From the NCBI GenBank assembly GCA_951804985.1, contig OX638134.1:5580001-5644000 (forward strand): a stretch of 64,000 nt of DNA, given 5' to 3'. The stretch's first letter is position 1, and each line of letters starts with the position of its first letter. Origin of the DNA: Dryomyza anilis. Its lineage: Eukaryota; Arthropoda; Insecta; Diptera; Dryomyzidae. The notes beneath the pieces are model-generated. The model saw only the letters and a list, made by a program, of their open reading frames with translations, made no database searches and had not been told where the DNA came from. Positions 33,905-45,917 of this stretch are shown in pieces. The position numbers and the translations under genes are program-made.

Positions 33905-34745
33905 GAAACGTATTTAAAAACTCAATTTTTTCTCTACAAATACAAATATTTAGTAAAAATCATCAAATATTCAATTTTTCATTAAAAAATATAAATTTTT
34001 ACTGAAAATTCACTTTTTCACTATAAATTTATTTTTTCCCTAAATTTCCCTAAAAATATTTTTTTTCAATAAAATTCAATATTTCACTAAAAATTCAATT
34101 TTTCACTAAAAATTCAATGTTTTACGAAAAGTTCAAATCTTTAATAAAAATTCAATTTTTCCTTAAATAAAAATTAAATTTTCACTAAAAAATACAAATT
34201 TTCACCAAAAATTTCATTTTTCACTAAAAATTTAAATTTTCACTTAAATTTTATTTTTCACTAAAAATTTTAAATTTCACTTAAATTTTAAATTTTAAAT
34301 TAAATTTTTCACTAAAAATTCAAATTTTCACTAAAAATTCAAATTTTCACTAAAAATTCAAATTTTCACTAAAAATTCAATTTTTCACTAAAAACTCAAT
34401 TTTCCACTATAAATACAACTTTTCAGTAAAAATTAAATTTTCACTAAAAATTAAAATTTTACTTACAATTCAATTTATACTAAAAATTCAATTTTTCACT
34501 AAAAATTCAAATTTTAAGCAAAGATTTTAATTTTCGCTAAAAATTAAATTTATGAATTGAATTTTCAATAAAAATTTAGTTATTCACCAAAATTTCGATT
34601 TTTCTCTAAAAATTTTATTTCTTACCAAAAATTCAATTTTTCACTAAAAATTCAATATTTCACTATAAATTCAAATTTCACTAAAAAAATCAAATTTTCG
34701 TTAAAAATTAAAGTTTTACTCAAATTTTATTTTTTTCTAAATTTT
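33905..34745 (+). repeat. Degenerate 19-bp minisatellite
   Basis: About 40 drifting units of TTCAATTTTTCACTAAAAA, clearest at 34080-34130 and 34300-34400. Indels are common. Confidence 0.88.
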
Positions 34746-35300
34746 ATAGATTAAATTTTACGACATTGACGAGATTAAATTTTTTAACCCCTTTTTCTGA
34801 AAAAAAAATTTTTTTTTTCTTTGAAAATTTTATTTAAAAAAATTTATCAACTTTCAGAAAACTGTTTTACTTTTTGTGTAATCATACACAGGCTCATACA
34901 AAACTCCCTACTATTTGAAAATCTAATTTGTGTGCTCAACTGCGTACAGCGGCACGTGTCCTTATTCCATTTCATGGCTGTCTGCCTTGTCGACTACCTC
35001 TGGCTGGCTTGTATGCCTTTTACATTATTTTCAGCTAATCTTTTATGTTGTCATATATTGTAGCCATTGTTAGCAATGTTGCCACCTAAAAATGTCATCG
35101 CTGCTTTAAGCTTTTCTTTGTTGTGTAATTTGTTTATGTCACTGCAGAATATTAATCCTTAAAATGTATGTTTTAAGAATTTAATCCTTTTGCTGGTATT
35201 GCTTAGAGTTAGAGGCAAGAAAACTTCTTTTAGCATAAATTTGCGAAGAATTAACTGTTGACATTTGTATAAATTACAAAGAAACTAGAAACAGTCTTAA
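34746..35300. other. Unique DNA with one short frame
   Basis: An 80-codon frame at 34821-35063 plus is rich in Leu, Cys and Phe and has no recognised domain. No further structure seen. Confidence 0.35.
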
Positions 35301-35830
35301 TTTTTTATAATTTAAAAAGTTTTAATAATTCTAGTAATTTCTATTTAATTTTATTAAGTACAAAAATAGTATAATTTAACTCAAACATAGTAAAATATTT
35401 AACAAATACATTTTTAAAAAATACATTTTTTATAGATTTTAATTCTTTCTTTAAGAAATAAAATAATTTTCTTAATAGAAGTTTAGAACCTTTCGTCACC
35501 TGAACATAGTTTCGTCATTTTCGTTTTTATTATATTGTTTAAATAAAAAATAGTAAAATGAAACCGAAACATAGTAGAATTTTATAAATTTTAAACCGTT
35601 TTTTAAATCGCTATACAATTTTTTTCACCAATTGTTACTACCTCCGTCTCTGAGCATAATGTCGACATTTTCGTTCTTTTTTTTAAACTATGGAGGATTT
35701 TTATTATTAAATACAAACATAGTAAAATTAAACAGAAACATAGTACATTTTTAAATAGTTTCAAACCGTTCTTAAAACTCTGTAGAATTTTATTTAAGTG
35801 AGTTCTTAATTATAGAAGCCACTTTTTAAA
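35301..35830 (+). repeat. Diverged tandem duplication with ACATAGTAAAAT motif
   Basis: AACATAGT followed by A-rich DNA recurs at about 35386, 35502, 35568, 35719 and 35738. CATAGTTTCGTCATTTTCGTT (35505) aligns with CATAATGTCGACATTTTCGTT (35655), and GAAACATAGTAGAATTTT..TTTAAACCGTT (about 35566) aligns with GAAACATAGTACATTTTT..TTCAAACCGTT (about 35736). This fits two copies of an approximately 150-170 bp unit. Confidence 0.6.
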
Positions 35831-37063
35831 TAAAGAAGCCATTTGTATTAATTTTTTTTTCAGTCAGTAATAAATGTAAATCCAAATATCTTTCAAATTT
35901 CTTACAACAATACATCTTTCAACTGCCTGCATTAATAGAAAAAATGTTAAATCAAAAAAATGTCTATAATTTTGTAAACTTCACACCAGCAATAAAATGT
36001 TGCTGTTGTTTACAAGTGTTGTTCGTTTTAAATACAGCAAAAAAAAGTGTAGAAACTTTGTAAACTTGGCAAAATGTAGAAAAAATACTACATAATTTAC
36101 ACAATAAAGTGTGCTACACATGTAGCAAAACAGTCGAAAAGTTAGGGAACAAATGGCAATACTTGCTGCTACTTTTTGACACACCAACTTTTGTGGTAGA
36201 ACAAAAAAAATCAGGCAACTTTTGCTGTTTCAAGTGCATCAACTTATGCTACTGCTTTTCTCAAATTTTTTCCACTTTTTTGCATTTTTTTTCATACTTT
36301 TATAATATGCTACTACTTTGTGCAAATAGCTACTACTTTTTGCATTAAACTTGAAGCACACTTTTGCGCCTTTTCATATAGTTCCTGCAACACATATGAG
36401 TTATGCGCCATATACAATAAAAAAACTTGAGGTTTTTTTTTTAATTTTAATTTTTTTTTAGCAACTCTCTGCCTTTTTTAAGCAGCAACAATGGAAGCAA
36501 AAATAAAAAAGGTATTTTTAATAGCAAAGTTTATAGCGCACAGTTATGACCTACTTTGGTTATGAGTTTGCCGGAGTTTTTTTTTTAATTTTAGAACAAA
36601 AAAAAACTATTTTTCACAATATTAAAATCTTCCTGCAGTTTCAGTCTCATTATATATTAATTCGTTTTATGAATAACTTACAGTATATGTTTTTTCAATA
36701 ATTTAAATAATTTTCTTTATTAAAGTTTTATATTAAATTTGGTTTTATCATGAAACATGTAAAATAATTATCGTATATTTTTGAATACATTTCATTTTAT
36801 GCAAAACTATTAAATGCAAATTGTATACGTGTTTTCTGAAAAATTTAGTTATTTTCAACTTCTAGGCAGGCTGAAAACTTAGAGACAAAAAGTAAATCAA
36901 TAATTAAATCACCTAAATATCTACACAAAATTCAACGAAATAAAACTATAAATATATTAAAATATAATAAATAAATTCGGACATGAACTGCGGTTTTGTA
37001 GAATAAAAGAAAATGTTAAAATATGAAAAATAAAAATATTAAATCTGAATATACGATATAATA
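35831..37063. other. Unique AT-rich DNA
   Basis: Opposite-strand overlapping frames at 35981-36187 minus and 36109-36348 plus (79 codons, Cys and Phe rich) have no recognised domain. GCTACTACTTT recurs at 36308 and 36328. Nothing else supported. Confidence 0.4.
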
Positions 37064-37652
37064 AAAATATGAAAATATGAAAATATGAAAATATGAAAAT
37101 ATGAAAATATGAAAATATGAAAATATGAAAATATGAAAATATGAAAATATGAAAATATGAAAATATGAAAATATGAAAATATGAAAATATGAAAATATGA
37201 AAATATGAAAATATGAAAATATGAAAATATGAAAATATGAAAATATGAAAATATGAAAATATGAAAATATGAAAATATGAAAATATGAAAATATGAAAAT
37301 ATGAAAATATGAAAATATGAAAATATGAAAATATGAAAATATGAAAATATGAAAATATGAAAATATGAAAATATGAAAATATGAAAATATGAAAATATGA
37401 AAATATGAAAATATGAAAATATGAAAATATGAAAATATGAAAATATGAAAATATGAAAATATGAAAATATGAAAATATGAAAATATGAAAATATGAAAAT
37501 ATGAAAATATGAAAATATGAAAATATGAAAATATGAAAATATGAAAATATGATAATATGATAATATGAAAATATAAATATATGAATATATCAAAATATGA
37601 AAATATGAAAACATGAAAATATGAATATATGAAAATGTAAAAATTTAAAAGT
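37064..37652 (-). repeat. 8-bp satellite, G-variant subfamily (ATATGAAA)n
   Basis: About 60 units of AAATATGA, differing from AAATATAA at the same position as the C variant at 10.4 kb. Perfect at about 37067-37545. The right side decays with ATATGATA, ATATATGA and AAACATGAAA units. Minus-strand frames (236 and 191 codons of FSYFHIFI) come from the repeat. Confidence 0.96.
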
Positions 37653-38237
37653 CTGAAAATATATAATATTATATATAATAAATTGAAATACTGAAAATAA
37701 AAAATATTTTCTAGCAGCTGATGCATTTTTTCACCCTAGTAGTACAACAAAAATATGAAAAACATGGGAAAACTTCTTTCTTGAGCTGCAATGCAATTCA
37801 ATTCACTCAATCCACCACATGCTCTGAAGCTTTCAGTAAATATGAAAACTTAAGCACTTCAATTTCAATTCCTCAAAAGCACTGGAAAAAAACTTTTATA
37901 TATTTCCTTTTTCACTTAGTGATTTCTATATTTTTTGTTTTACTTTTTCATTGCTCTTGATAGTTTTCGTTGCTTTTAAGCGCTAAAGTGTCAAAGTTTT
38001 GCAGACATTTTTTGAAGGGTATTTTTTGCAGTTACGCATTATAACCACGTCGTATTTTCGACACCAGCGACCGTTGTATATAGCGCTGAAGTGCGGAAAC
38101 AATTATTTATTTTTTTATTTTTTTGATCTTAGGACAGATACTTGTTAAGGTGTTGCAGAGAGGGTGTGAAATATAAATCATTGGTTTATACTACTAAAGA
38201 CTTATAATTTATTAGTTTTATTTTTGCTTTTAATAAA
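37653..38237. other. Unique spacer between G-variant and A-form arrays
   Basis: A 79-codon frame at 37721-37960 plus ends in a hydrophobic stretch but shows no known domain. Otherwise ordinary AT-rich DNA. Confidence 0.35.
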
Positions 38238-40272
38238 AATATAGAAATATAAAAATATAAAAATATAAAAATATAAAAATATAAAAATATAAAAATATAA
38301 AAATATAAAAATATAAAAATATAAAAATATAAAAATATAAAAATATAAAAATATAAAAATATAAAAATATAAAAATATAAAAATATAAAAATATAAAAAT
38401 ATAAAAATATAAAAATATAAAAATATAAAAATATAAAAATATAAAAATATAAAAATATAAAAATATAAAAATATAAAAATATAAAAATATAAAAATATAA
38501 AAATATAAAAATATAAAAATATAAAAATATAAAAATATAAAAATATAAAAATATAAAAATATAAAAATATAAAAATATAAAAATATAAAAATATAAAAAT
38601 ATAAAAATATAAAAATATAAAAATATAAAAATATAAAAATATAAAAATATAAAAATATAAAAATATAAAAATATAAAAATATAAAAATATAAAAATATAA
38701 AAATATAAAAATATAAAAATATAAAAATATAAAAATATAAAAATATAAAAATATAAAAATATAAAAATATAAAAATATAAAAATATAAAAATATAAAAAT
38801 ATAAAAATATAAAAATATAAAAATATAAAAATATAAAAATATAAAAATATAAAAATATAAAAATATAAAAATATAAAAATATAAAAATATAAAAATATAA
38901 AAATATAAAAATATAAAAATATAAAAATATAAAAATATAAAAATATAAAAATATAAAAATATAAAAATATAAAAATATAAAAATATAAAAATATAAAAAT
39001 ATAAAAATATAAAAATATAAAAATATAAAAATATAAAAATATAAAAATATAAAAATATAAAAATATAAAAATATAAAAATATAAAAATATAAAAATATAA
39101 AAATATAAAAATATAAAAATATAAAAATATAAAAATATAAAAATATAAAAATATAAAAATATAAAAATATAAAAATATAAAAATATAAAAATATAAAAAT
39201 ATAAAAATATAAAAATATAAAAATATAAAAATATAAAAATATAAAAATATAAAAATATAAAAATATAAAAATATAAAAATATAAAAATATAAAAATATAA
39301 AAATATAAAAATATAAAAATATAAAAATATAAAAATATAAAAATATAAAAATATAAAAATATAAAAATATAAAAATATAAAAATATAAAAATATAAAAAT
39401 ATAAAAATATAAAAATATAAAAATATAAAAATATAAAAATATAAAAATATAAAAATATAAAAATATAAAAATATAAAAATATAAAAATATAAAAATATAA
39501 AAATATAAAAATATAAAAATATAAAAATATAAAAATATAAAAATATAAAAATATAAAAATATAAAAATATAAAAATATAAAAATATAAAAATATAAAAAT
39601 ATAAAAATATAAAAATATAAAAATATAAAAATATAAAAATATAAAAATATAAAAATATAAAAATATAAAAATATAAAAATATAAAAATATAAAAATATAA
39701 AAATATAAAAATATAAAAATATAAAAATATAAAAATATAAAAATATAAAAATATAAAAATATAAAAATATAAAAATATAAAAATATAAAAATATAAAAAT
39801 ATAAAAATATAAAAATATAAAAATATAAAAATATAAAAATATAAAAATATAAAAATATAAAAATATAAAAATATAAAAATATAAAAATATAAAAATATAA
39901 AAATATAAAAATATAAAAATATAAAAATATAGAAATATAAAAATATAAAAATATAAAAATATAAAAATATAAAAATATAAAAATATAAAAATATAAAAAT
40001 ATAAAAATATAAAAATATAAAAATATAAAAATATAAAAATATAAAAATATAAAAATATAAAAATATAAAAATATAAAAATATAAAAATATAAAAATATAA
40101 AAATATAAAAATATAAAAATATAAAAATATAAAAATATAAAAATATAAAAATATAAAAATATAAAAATATAAAAATATAAAAATATAAAAATATAAAAAT
40201 ATAAAAATATAAAAATATAAAAATATAAAAATATAAAAATATAAAAATATAAAAATATAAAAATATAAAAAT
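38238..40272 (-). repeat. 8-bp satellite (AAAAATAT)n, about 2 kb, nearly perfect
   Basis: About 250 units of the A-rich orientation. The only internal variants I see are ATATAGAAAT at about 38245 and 39929. This is the most homogeneous block of the window, so it is either the youngest or the most recently homogenised. The 699-codon minus-strand frame (FLYFYIFI repeats) is an artefact of the stop-free unit. Confidence 0.97.
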
Positions 40273-42180
40273 TAAACAAGGACATAAACTACAAAATGGA
40301 AAGTGTAAAAAAAAATAAACCTAATGAAAATATTTTGAGCAACCTTTTCTATAAACCACACAAATTCCAAATAAAACAAACATCTACAACAGCAAAAATG
40401 TTTTCAATAACTCAAGGAATCCTTTTATAGCTCTACCCAAAAGGAAAAAATACAAAAATCCACACATTTGCATAGGATTTAGCTTTGTATGGCTGAAGTA
40501 TAAAATTTCTATACAAACACAAATTGGCTGCAAATGACAACAAAAATAGAAATATAATAATATAAAAAATAAAAATAAGGGGGAGGTGTACATATAGTCG
40601 ATGAAGAATACAATAATACAAAAACAATACAACCGCTTTAGGGTTCAGAAATTTCTATAATACTATAGAAGCCACTAAGCAACCCATTTCATGTTGTGAC
40701 GGCAGGCTATTTTAAAAATGTGAAAGCCATTTGTTGTGAGGTAGAAATTTTCAATCAGATTTGTTTAAGTAAATTTACAAATGCAAAATATATATTAATA
40801 TACATTTTTTAAAGCAATGGATTTTAAAAATATATTTGTTGTAAATATTTAAAAAAGCAACTATTAAACTATAAATACTATAAATACTAATTGTTCTATA
40901 CATTACTAATTTTTTTTAATTGAAACTTGACATAAATATCAGAATTTCCTCATCATAAAGATGATTGCCACAAACATTTTGTGATGTGAGCAAGAAACTT
41001 TTAATGATTTACTTAAACTCTTAAATGTTTTTAAAAAACTTCTGACGATTAACAAAGTTATCTAAATTTCTATATTATTATTATAATAGCAAAAAAAAAC
41101 TAGTTTACTAAAAAATAATAATTATTTAAAAACAATAATAATTGCTGTAAACATATTAGTTGATTTCTATTGTTTAAATTCACAAATTCGCTTGTTTGTT
41201 AAAGTGATTATCTTCATAATAAAACGTTTTCCACTTGATTAACAATATCATCGATATAACTGATTGTCATTGTTTGATTGCTAAGAATGTTTTTTTTAAT
41301 GCAATCATTATATGTTCGCTATAATCACATTTTTTAAGCCATTCTAATTTATGTTTATTTAAAATTAAAATATGTAAAATACAAATAAATATATTTGCAC
41401 ATTTATCAATATTCTTAAACCCTCATTAATATATTAAAAATCAAAAAAAAAAACACTGTTTGCACATTCAGCAAGTAGTAGGCGTTTATGGCAACCAAGC
41501 AAAATCTATACCGTCGGATATTTTATACCGTAGTCAATCCTTTGACAAACATGAACAGTGTATGTAAGGTAAATATTTTTTGCTGTTGCTATTTTGTTGT
41601 AATATCCTTTATATTCGTTGTCACGTGCAATGAAAAAAAGATTGGAAAAACATTTGCTTTTAGGCTAATAATCGAAATGGTTGTCCTGACTCTGAGTTTG
41701 ACTAAAAGATAAAATATAAATTTAAAATATTAAAAAAATATTGTGCTTGAGGGGGACATAATCAATTTTATGATTTTATTAAAATTAGCACTTTTGTATA
41801 TTTAAACAAAATTAATTTTATAAGTTGTGCGTGTGTGATTTTAATAATGTATGCAGACGATTAAAAATATTGCTACAAAATGGGTTATTCAGACTTTTAA
41901 TACTAAATTAATTAGAAGAAAAATTGAAAAATAAATCAATCATATAAAAATTTAACACAACTCATATACAAAGAAAAATTAAAATAAGTACCTTATGTTT
42001 ATTGAAAATTTAGAAATGTTGGGTTTATGCTAAAATTTGGATAATTTAATATATAATTTTTACTGTATTCTAATGTCTATACATTATTTTACCACCAACA
42101 ATAATAATATTCTCATATTTTTTTTCATTAACATGATTTTTCTTTTTTTTTCTATTTATTCTATAAAATTATATTATTTA
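40273..42180. other. AT-rich unique DNA without a recognisable gene
   Basis: Nearly 2 kb of AT-rich DNA. Frames at 40384-40632 and 40433-40627 minus, 41488-41712 plus and 42037-42324 plus are short, overlap or are low-complexity, and have no recognised domains. No tandem repeat or RNA gene seen. Confidence 0.45.
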
Positions 42181-43349
42181 TCTATATATATAAAACTCTT
42201 GGTCCGTCTGTCAGTCTATCGGTCTGTCTGTCTGTCCGTCTGTTCCAGCATCACGTCTAAACCGCTGAACCGATTTAACTCAAATTTTGCACCAGGATAC
42301 TATGGAGTCCGGAGGGTGTCATAGGCTATATATAGGATAGATTGGACAAAGGGGCGTGGCACCTCCCATACAACCTAAACTTTCAAAACGACATGTCTCG
42401 GCACATACACAAGCTAAGAAGATGAAACAAAAAACTCAAATACAAAAAAAAATAAAAAAATATACAAAAGCAACCAAAAGTGAAAACACAAAAACAAAAG
42501 CAAACATCAAACACAAAAGTAAAAGCACAAAACTTAAGCAATAACTCAAAAACAACAGAAAAATAAAAAAGGATAGAAAACAAAATCAACCACATCAAAA
42601 TTCACCACACTAAAATTCACCACACTAAAACTCATCACACTAAAATTTACCACACTAAAACTCACCATACTAAAATTCACCACACTCAAATTCAAAACAC
42701 CAAAATTCAGCACACTCAAATTCACTACACTAAAACTCAACACAAATTCACCACACTAAAACTCACCACATTGAAACTCACCACATCAAAATTCATCACA
42801 CTAAAATTCACTACACTAAAATTCACCACATTAAAACTCACCACACTAAAATTCACCACACTAAAACTCACCACAATAAAACTCACCACACTAAAATTCA
42901 CCACACTAAAATTCACCACACTCAAATTCACCCACTTAAACTGACCACACTAAAATTCACCACACTTATATTGAACACACTGAAACACAAAACAATAAAA
43001 TTCACTGCACTTAAACTCACCACACTAAAATTCACCACACTAACACTCACCACACTAAAACTCACCACACTAAAACTCACCACACTAAAAGTAACCACAA
43101 TAAAACTTTTACTGGAAAAAACTCTACGGGGAAGAATTCTACGGGAAATAATTCCACTGCGAAGAATTCTACGGGGAAGCACAGTCTGAGAAAGAATTGT
43201 ATATGAGAACAGTTGTTTTAGCGGAGAAAAATACGAAAAATACGTCCACGGGTCCCTGATATAAATAATAAAAATGTTATTTATATTAATAAAATTGCTC
43301 CATAACCGTGCATTCACAAAATCTTTGCACGAGTCGTATACGGGTCCAG
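42181..43349 (+). mobile_element. Helitron-like (Helentron-type) non-autonomous element, forward copy
   Basis: Starts TCTATATATATAAAACTCTT, then GTCCGTCTGTC tracts and a conserved block (GCATCACGTCTAAACCGCTG, CACCAGGATACTATGGAGTC). The TCTATATATATAAA plus GTCTGTC plus AACCGNTGAACCGAT head is the usual 5' end of insect Helitron-like elements. The middle is a 15-bp minisatellite. The 3' part has TCTACGGGGAAGAAT repeats, then a GCACGAGTCGT near-hairpin 10-20 bases before the CCAG end. A second copy lies inverted at 44925-45917. No Rep/helicase frame, so non-autonomous. The minus-strand frames here are pentapeptide-like readings of the 15-bp repeat. Confidence 0.82.
42593..43110 (+). repeat. 15-bp minisatellite (ATTCACCACACTAAA)n in the forward Helitron-like element
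   Basis: About 34 units of AYTCACCACACTAAA with C/T variation at position 2 and occasional indels. A second tract of 15-bp spacing, TCTACGGGGAAGAAT, follows at about 43123-43178. Confidence 0.95.
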
Positions 43350-44450
43350 GTAGTCAACTTCAATATTACTCTTCATTATTTTAAATTTTTCTTCCAAATT
43401 TCAAAACTTTCTATGATTTTATAATATTTTATATTATTTTTTAAATATATTTTCCATAATTTATATTCTATTAATTCTTATTATTTATTACTTTTTAACT
43501 ATAATTTTGTCTTATTTTTATCATTTTACCCAACTAAGAATTTCCAGGCTGCAACAAAAGTGCCAGGCTTGTTACATGCTTGACTACGAAGGCTTGGTAT
43601 ATCAGGCCAGACACAAGGCTAGTACAATCGTTAGTCACAGACTTCACACAGGCCTAGACACAAGCCTGGCACATTTGTCATTCCCAGATTTCAAACAAGA
43701 CTCAAGCCAGGGGCAAGCGTCACTCATAGATTTCAAACAGGCCTTGTTAGTTTATGTTGGACGCAAGTCTGGCATAGTTTTAATTCTCGGACTCAACACA
43801 GGCCCCGGTATACCAATATAGACACATGGCTGACACAATATTGAGCCACATATGAAAATTGTCAAATTATCCAAACCGCCACATGCTGAAGAAAATTCAA
43901 AATTCCGTCTCGACAACTTTTCGTCCCATGCCTAGTAGTGCGTGTGTACCGACTTTAACTTAAGTAAATTAAAGTTTACTATGATGACATTTTTGTGTTG
44001 TTTCCACAACATCGATTTTTAAAACGTCAAAAAATATATTCGATAAACTCAACTCTTTGGAGTTGTCTGAACAATAAGTCTGCAAATTAACGTAAGTATT
44101 ACTGTTAAATTGGCTGTTTACCTCTTACATACTTATTTATCTACAGACTCAACTCTGAAGTGTAATGACATGAATACTGAATGCGATGCCCTTGACAAAT
44201 TATGCCCAATAGCCTGAATCTTCAGGCGTATTACAAAGAGCCTTCGTACAAGCCTAGAACACAAGCCTTGTTACACTTCTGAATTACAAGCTTGTAACAT
44301 CGTTATCATTCGAGTCTTGACACATTCTTGGAACGATGCTGAATAACAGTGTTGACGCAAGCCTGAGAAGCATTGGCACAAGCCTGTGTCAGTCTTGTGC
44401 CTATAGTTTAGTGCCTATAGTTTAGCCTATAGTATAGTCTTGTACTATAG
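43350..44450. other. Spacer between the Helitron-like pair, with recurring CAAGCCT/AGGCTTG words
   Basis: Contains a 104-codon frame at 43507-43821 plus with no recognised domain. Words AAGCCTGGCACA, AGGCTTG, GGCCTAGACACA and ACAAGCCT recur irregularly at about 43540-43810 and 44215-44395, like an eroded tandem repeat interrupted by 400 bp of other sequence. Probably non-coding. Confidence 0.5.
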
Positions 44451-44924
44451 TTTTTTTTATTATTCGTTGTTTTTTATTATTATTTATTATAATTTTATTC
44501 TGTCTGTATCTATTAGTTTTTATTAATTTCTGATTTTTTCCATTTATTTCTACATATTTCTATTAATTTTTATTAAAAAAAAAAATATAAAAATTATTTT
44601 CTATTATTTTTTAAGTCATTGATGATTTTTTCCATTTTCTATTATTTAATTTTCTTTTCTAGTATTTTCTATTACTTTATATAATTTTCTATTACCATCT
44701 ATTATTTCTCAATATGTATTTGTTTTATTAATTTTTTTTATTTGTTCTTATTCTTCTTCGATTTTGTTCTACTCTTTTTTATATTCTATTATCATATTAT
44801 ATTGCATTATTTCCTATATGTTCATTATTTTTTTTTTAAATTTGTTATCTATCAATTTCTATTATTTTCAATTACTGTCTATTTCTACTTTCATTATTTT
44901 ATATTATTTTATATTTTACACTAA
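44451..44924 (+). repeat. Degenerate TTTTCTATTAT 11-mer repeats
   Basis: Pyrimidine-rich plus strand with TTTTCTATTAT words at 10-12 bp spacing. The last 105 bp (about 44820-44924) recur almost identically at 45927-46026 on the far side of the inverted Helitron-like copy. Confidence 0.8.
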
Positions 44925-45917
44925 CTGGACCCGTGCACGACTCGTGCTAAGATTTTGTGAATTCATAGATATAAAGCAATTTTATTAATATAAAAAAAAA
45001 CATTATTATTATTTTTTATATCAGGGGCCCGTGATTCGCTGTGGAAGTTTTTATTGGTTTTATAAATGTAGTAACCAAATAATAATTCTCCGCCAAAACA
45101 ACTTTTCTCAAAGACAATTCAGACAGTAGAATATTTCGCCGCAAAATTCTTTCCAGTAGAAATCTTCCCCGTAGAGTTTTCCCAATAGAAGTTTTAGTGT
45201 AGTTAGTTTTAATGTGGTGAGTTTTAGTGTGTTGAATTTTTAGTTTAGTGAATTTTTAGTGTGGTGAGTTTTGGTGTGGTGTGTTTTAGTGTGGTGAGTT
45301 TTGGTGTGGTGTGTTTTAGTGTGGTGAGTTTTTGTGTGGTGAGTTTTAGTGTGGTGAGTTTTAGTGTGGTGAATTTTTAGTGTAGTGAGTTTTATTGTGG
45401 TGAGTTTTAGTGTGGTGAGTTTCGGTGTGGTGAGTTTTTAGTATGGTGAGTTTTAGTGTGGTGAGTTTTAGTGTGGTGAATTTTTAGTGTGGTGAGTTTT
45501 AGTGTGGTGAGCTTTATTGTGTTGAGTTTTAGTGTGGTGAGTTTTAGTGTGGTGAATTTTGGTGTGGTGAGTTTTAGTATGGTGTATTTTTAGTGTGGTG
45601 AGTTTTAGCGTGGTGAGTTTTATTGTGGTGAGTTGTAGTGTGGTGAGTTTTAGTGTGGTGAGTTTTAGTGTGGTGGATTTTAGTTTTTTGTTTCATCTTT
45701 TTAGATTGTGTATGTGCTGAGTTATGTCGTTTTGAAAGTTTAGGTTGTATGGGAGGTACCACGCCCCTTTGTCCAATCCCGCCCATATATAGCCTATGAC
45801 ACCCTCCGGACTCCATAGTATCCTGGTGCAAAATTTCAGTTAATTCGGTTCAGCGGTTTAGACGTGATGCTGGAACAAACAGACAGACAGACGGACCAAG
45901 AGTTTTATGTATATAGA
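44925..45917 (-). mobile_element. Helitron-like (Helentron-type) element, inverted copy
   Basis: On the minus strand it starts TCTATATACATAAAACTCTT (45917), runs through the GTCTGTCTG tract, the same AACCGCTGAACCGAATTAAC and CAGGATACTATGGAGTCCGG blocks and the 15-bp minisatellite, and ends CCAG (44925). A perfect-stem hairpin GCACGAGTCGTGC lies at 44935-44947, ten bases inside the 3' end, where Helitrons carry their terminal hairpin. The 5' flank base is A and the 3' flank base T, as for Helitron insertion between A and T. There is no coding capacity. Confidence 0.85.
45190..45685 (-). repeat. 15-bp minisatellite in the inverted Helitron-like element
   Basis: About 33 units, GTGAGTTTTAGTGTG on plus, the reverse complement of the forward element's repeat. 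Unit order and variants differ from the forward copy, so the tract has changed independently since the elements diverged. Confidence 0.95.

Noticed and set aside
38186..40285. A 699-codon minus-strand open frame of FLYFYIFI repeats, and the similar frames at 5248-6204, 6998-10393 and 37016-37726
   Set aside because: An 8-bp unit with no stop in the frame reads open for as long as the array lasts. There is no promoter, no non-repeat domain, and the same peptide appears at every locus of the satellite.
42546..43317. Consecutive minus frames with a SVVNF/SVVSF pentapeptide pattern, resembling a pentapeptide-repeat protein
   Set aside because: The 15-bp minisatellite of the Helitron-like element gives a five-residue repeat automatically. 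The frame is broken into three pieces and lacks the usual A(N/D)LXX signature.
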